Assembly: GCF_015477605.1 (NCBI RefSeq)
Contig: NZ_JADLQX010000016.1
Coordinates: 124,001 to 188,000, forward strand
Source: Nocardia amamiensis
Lineage (GTDB): Bacteria > Actinomycetota > Actinomycetes > Mycobacteriales > Mycobacteriaceae
DNA length: 64,000 nt
Reading direction: 5' to 3'
Shown here: in pieces, positions 63,909 to 64,000 of the stretch
Layout of the letters: every line of letters begins with the position of its first letter
Numbering within the stretch: position 1 is the stretch's first letter
Program-made: the position numbers and the translations under genes
Notes under the pieces: generated by a model
The model's input: only the letters and a program-made list of their open reading frames with translations
Told to the model about the DNA's origin: nothing
The model's database searches: none

Positions 63909-64000
63909 ATGGCTACTGACGCACCTACCGGAGGCGATGTCACCACCGAACGGGTGGATCATCTCGGCTGGCGTCGCGGGTTGCGCCTGCGACGCGCCCG
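63909..64000 (+). CDS. 5' end of an unidentified gene, cut by the window edge
   Basis: ATG at 63909 opens a frame that runs to the end of the window, with the product starting 'MATDAPTGGDVTTERVDHLG' and continuing with an Arg-rich stretch. Too little is present to assign a family. It is divergent from the LLM oxidoreductase and could share the KstR box. Confidence 0.45.
   Translation, partial: MATDAPTGGDVTTERVDHLGWRRGLRLRRA

Overview
The window is high-GC actinobacterial DNA, most likely from Nocardia or a close relative in the Mycobacteriales. This rests on GTG/TTG starts, WhiB, GarA, F420-type and KstR-type signals, IdeR-type iron boxes, and gene order. From memory, the core gene content follows Mycobacterium tuberculosis Rv1822-Rv1850: pgsA2, gcvH, garA, ftsR, a bifunctional nuclease, a second MerR regulator, gcvP, an Rv1836c-like VWA protein, glcB, two CNNM/CorC proteins, guaB1, an M56 protease, blaI, a PaaI-like thioesterase and ureABC. 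No database search was run, so names rest on recognised motifs and family knowledge.

Layout. 1-3.2 kb is accessory: a VOC protein, a dehydrogenase remnant, a TetR regulator, an excalibur-domain protein and an orphan 2OG-Fe dioxygenase. 3.2-6.3 kb (minus) holds ureABC behind a hotdog thioesterase; ureF/G/D are absent at the expected place. 6.3-7.2 kb encodes a lipoprotein alpha-carbonic anhydrase. 7.5-11.4 kb is an iron-uptake block: a FhuF-like protein divergent from a FecCD-FecCD-ATPase importer, with an IdeR-type box between them and a second box at the 3' end of the FhuF-like gene that seems to drive a short transcript. 11.5-21.3 kb carries blaI-M56 protease, a DEAD-box helicase with a repeat-rich tail, a broken thiolase fragment between direct repeats, a DMT transporter, guaB1, two CNNM/CorC proteins and a conserved protein. 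21.5-25.5 kb holds an LVIVD/DUF305 secreted pair, a hotdog protein, a broken Rpn-like gene and a membrane protein. 25.8-28.3 kb carries a 33-residue ORF between two terminators and malate synthase. 28.5-34.3 kb is oxidative metabolism: an SDR-ADH-TetR-acyl-CoA dehydrogenase operon with a clear operator, then an HxlR regulator divergent from a second acyl-CoA dehydrogenase. 34.4-38.2 kb holds DM13, HNH, WhiB and a VWA/substrate-binding protein. 38.2-41.4 kb is a gene-poor accessory segment.

41.4-50.1 kb (minus) is a conserved cluster linking the glycine cleavage system (gcvP, gcvH) with FHA and MerR regulators and a phosphatidyltransferase; gcvP lies behind a tandem glycine riboswitch. 50.3-55.2 kb reads plus: a GMC oxidoreductase, a DUF2252 protein, a NERD-like protein and a PAP2 phosphatase. 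55.4-60.7 kb is a large acyl-CoA dehydrogenase divergent from a TetR-ABC exporter operon that ends in a strong terminator. 60.8-62.7 kb is a secreted VWA protein. 62.9-63.8 kb is an F420-type luciferase-like oxidoreductase with a perfect KstR box, and a new gene starts at the right edge.

The most interesting signals are the putative iron-controlled small RNA at 7.44-7.53 kb, tiny overlapping ORFs that bridge ureA/ureB/ureC and garA/ftsR, the thiolase remnant between direct repeats, the KstR box, and the 33-residue ORF next to malate synthase. No tRNA, rRNA, CRISPR array, insertion sequence or prophage was seen.
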